From Flavobacteriales bacterium (GTDB lineage Bacteria; Bacteroidota; Bacteroidia; Flavobacteriales_D; Parvicellaceae), in the NCBI GenBank assembly GCA_027047735.1, contig JALTUD010000170.1, forward strand, positions 1-21,310: a DNA stretch of 21,310 nt. The letters run 5' to 3'. Of the stretch, positions 20,907-21,310 are shown piece after piece; within the stretch, counting starts at the first letter, position 1; each line of letters opens with the position of its first letter. The notes under the pieces are model-generated. The model made no database searches. It was given only the letters and a program-made list of their open reading frames with translations, and was not told the origin of the DNA. A program made the position numbers and the translations under genes.

Positions 20907-21310
20907 TTATAACGATAAATTTTCTGTTAAATTTGATGATACTTTTATTTCTTTTTCAATCGTATGAGCCGTACTAAATGAACGACCGGAACGAAAAACC
21001 AACTTATACTTTCCGGGCTGAAGATTAAAGGAATAATTTCCCGCTTTTTCGCCTACATTGCAAACCCATGATTGTTTTCCGTTTTTCAATTCAAAAATTG
21101 CACAAGGTCCACTCCCTTTACTTAAGTCTAGTCTTCCTGATTTTGGAATGGTTATATCTGTTTGTCTGCTTTGCTCAATTTTCACATCCTCTATCAAGAT
21201 TCGAGGCAGTGTCAATATTTCTAAATCGTATTTCCCTACAATATATTTATCGGTATGATTGGCTTGCTGAATGTTTAACGTTTTCATTTCTCCCGCTTTG
21301 CGAACCACAC
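20907..21310 (-). CDS. C-terminal part of an unidentified protein, possibly VWA-domain family (5' end beyond window)
   Basis: About 134 residues, open to the right edge; the only near-edge start is an internal GTG, so the gene most likely continues outside. Visible sequence: YIVGKYDLEILTLPRI, DITIPKSGRLDLS, NGKQSWVCNVGEKAGNYSFN, LQPGKYKLVFRSGRSFSTAH, ending in IKVSSNLTENLSL. The LQPGKYKLVFRS strand and the repeated beta pattern suggest a carbohydrate-binding or Ig-like tail. From memory, similar C-termini (GKYDLEILTLPR) occur in Flavobacteria proteins with an N-terminal von Willebrand A domain, but that domain cannot be seen here. It lies 13 nt ahead of the transketolase gene. Confidence 0.6.
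   Translation of the reverse strand, partial: VVRKAGEMKTLNIQQANHTDKYIVGKYDLEILTLPRILIEDVKIEQSRQTDITIPKSGRLDLSKGSGPCAIFELKNGKQSWVCNVGEKAGNYSFNLQPGKYKLVFRSGRSFSTAHTIEKEIKVSSNLTENLSL

Overview
The window looks like chromosomal DNA of a member of the Flavobacteriaceae or a close relative (Bacteroidota). It is AT-rich, several genes are preceded by the Bacteroidota -7 box (TAnnTTTG), and the gene set is typical of the group: a dimeric-type glycyl-tRNA synthetase, a split transketolase, an LpoB/COG3014 lipoprotein operon and MORN-type repeat proteins. No rRNA, tRNA, CRISPR array, IS transposase or prophage gene was seen.

Layout. Positions 1-3113 (minus) hold a surface-sugar operon: gmhA, a fused heptose-1-phosphate nucleotidyltransferase/HAD phosphatase, and a multi-spanning GT-C-like membrane protein cut by the left edge. 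Positions 3832-6410 (minus) hold a DEDDh exonuclease with an ExoX-like tail and an exported MORN_2 repeat protein. Positions 6514-9884 (plus) hold a small HAD protein, a RelE/HigB-like toxin with its XRE antitoxin, and a coupled pair made of a YfcE-type phosphoesterase and a flavin-dependent halogenase-like enzyme. After a convergent terminator, 9953-13241 (minus) encodes a Gly/Tyr/Asn-rich secreted protein, an LpoB-like lipoprotein, a COG3014-like lipoprotein and a small outer-membrane barrel. Next, all on minus, come an APC permease (13323-15086), RNase HII (15135-15707), glycyl-tRNA synthetase (16373-17908), a 7-TM protein with a possible CREST-type motif (17990-18697), an NlpC/P60 protein, the transketolase C-terminal subunit, and the 3' end of a gene cut by the right edge.

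The most unusual content is non-coding. Four copies of a roughly 150-nt structured repeat (called E1-E4 here) lie at 3677-3828, 6954-7106, 15725-15867 and 19025-19176. Each has a conserved TTTGGGCGTTCCC end, a variable long hairpin (stem B), a conserved GTCGGGCTATC linker, a second hairpin (stem A), and a conserved CTATCCCTAACGC-like end. Stem B differs between copies but stays paired through compensatory changes, and there are two linker subtypes. Three copies begin within a few bases of a stop codon, one of them overlapping it. Three copies are joined on the CTATCCC side to longer repeat tracts. These tracts carry short GTTAGGGAT/ATCCCTAAC palindromes and covarying CRTAGC/GCTAYG hairpins. 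The whole looks like a family of mosaic intergenic elements, either non-autonomous mobile DNA or a structured RNA at transcript ends. I recall similar intergenic repeats from other flavobacterial genomes but know of no assigned function.
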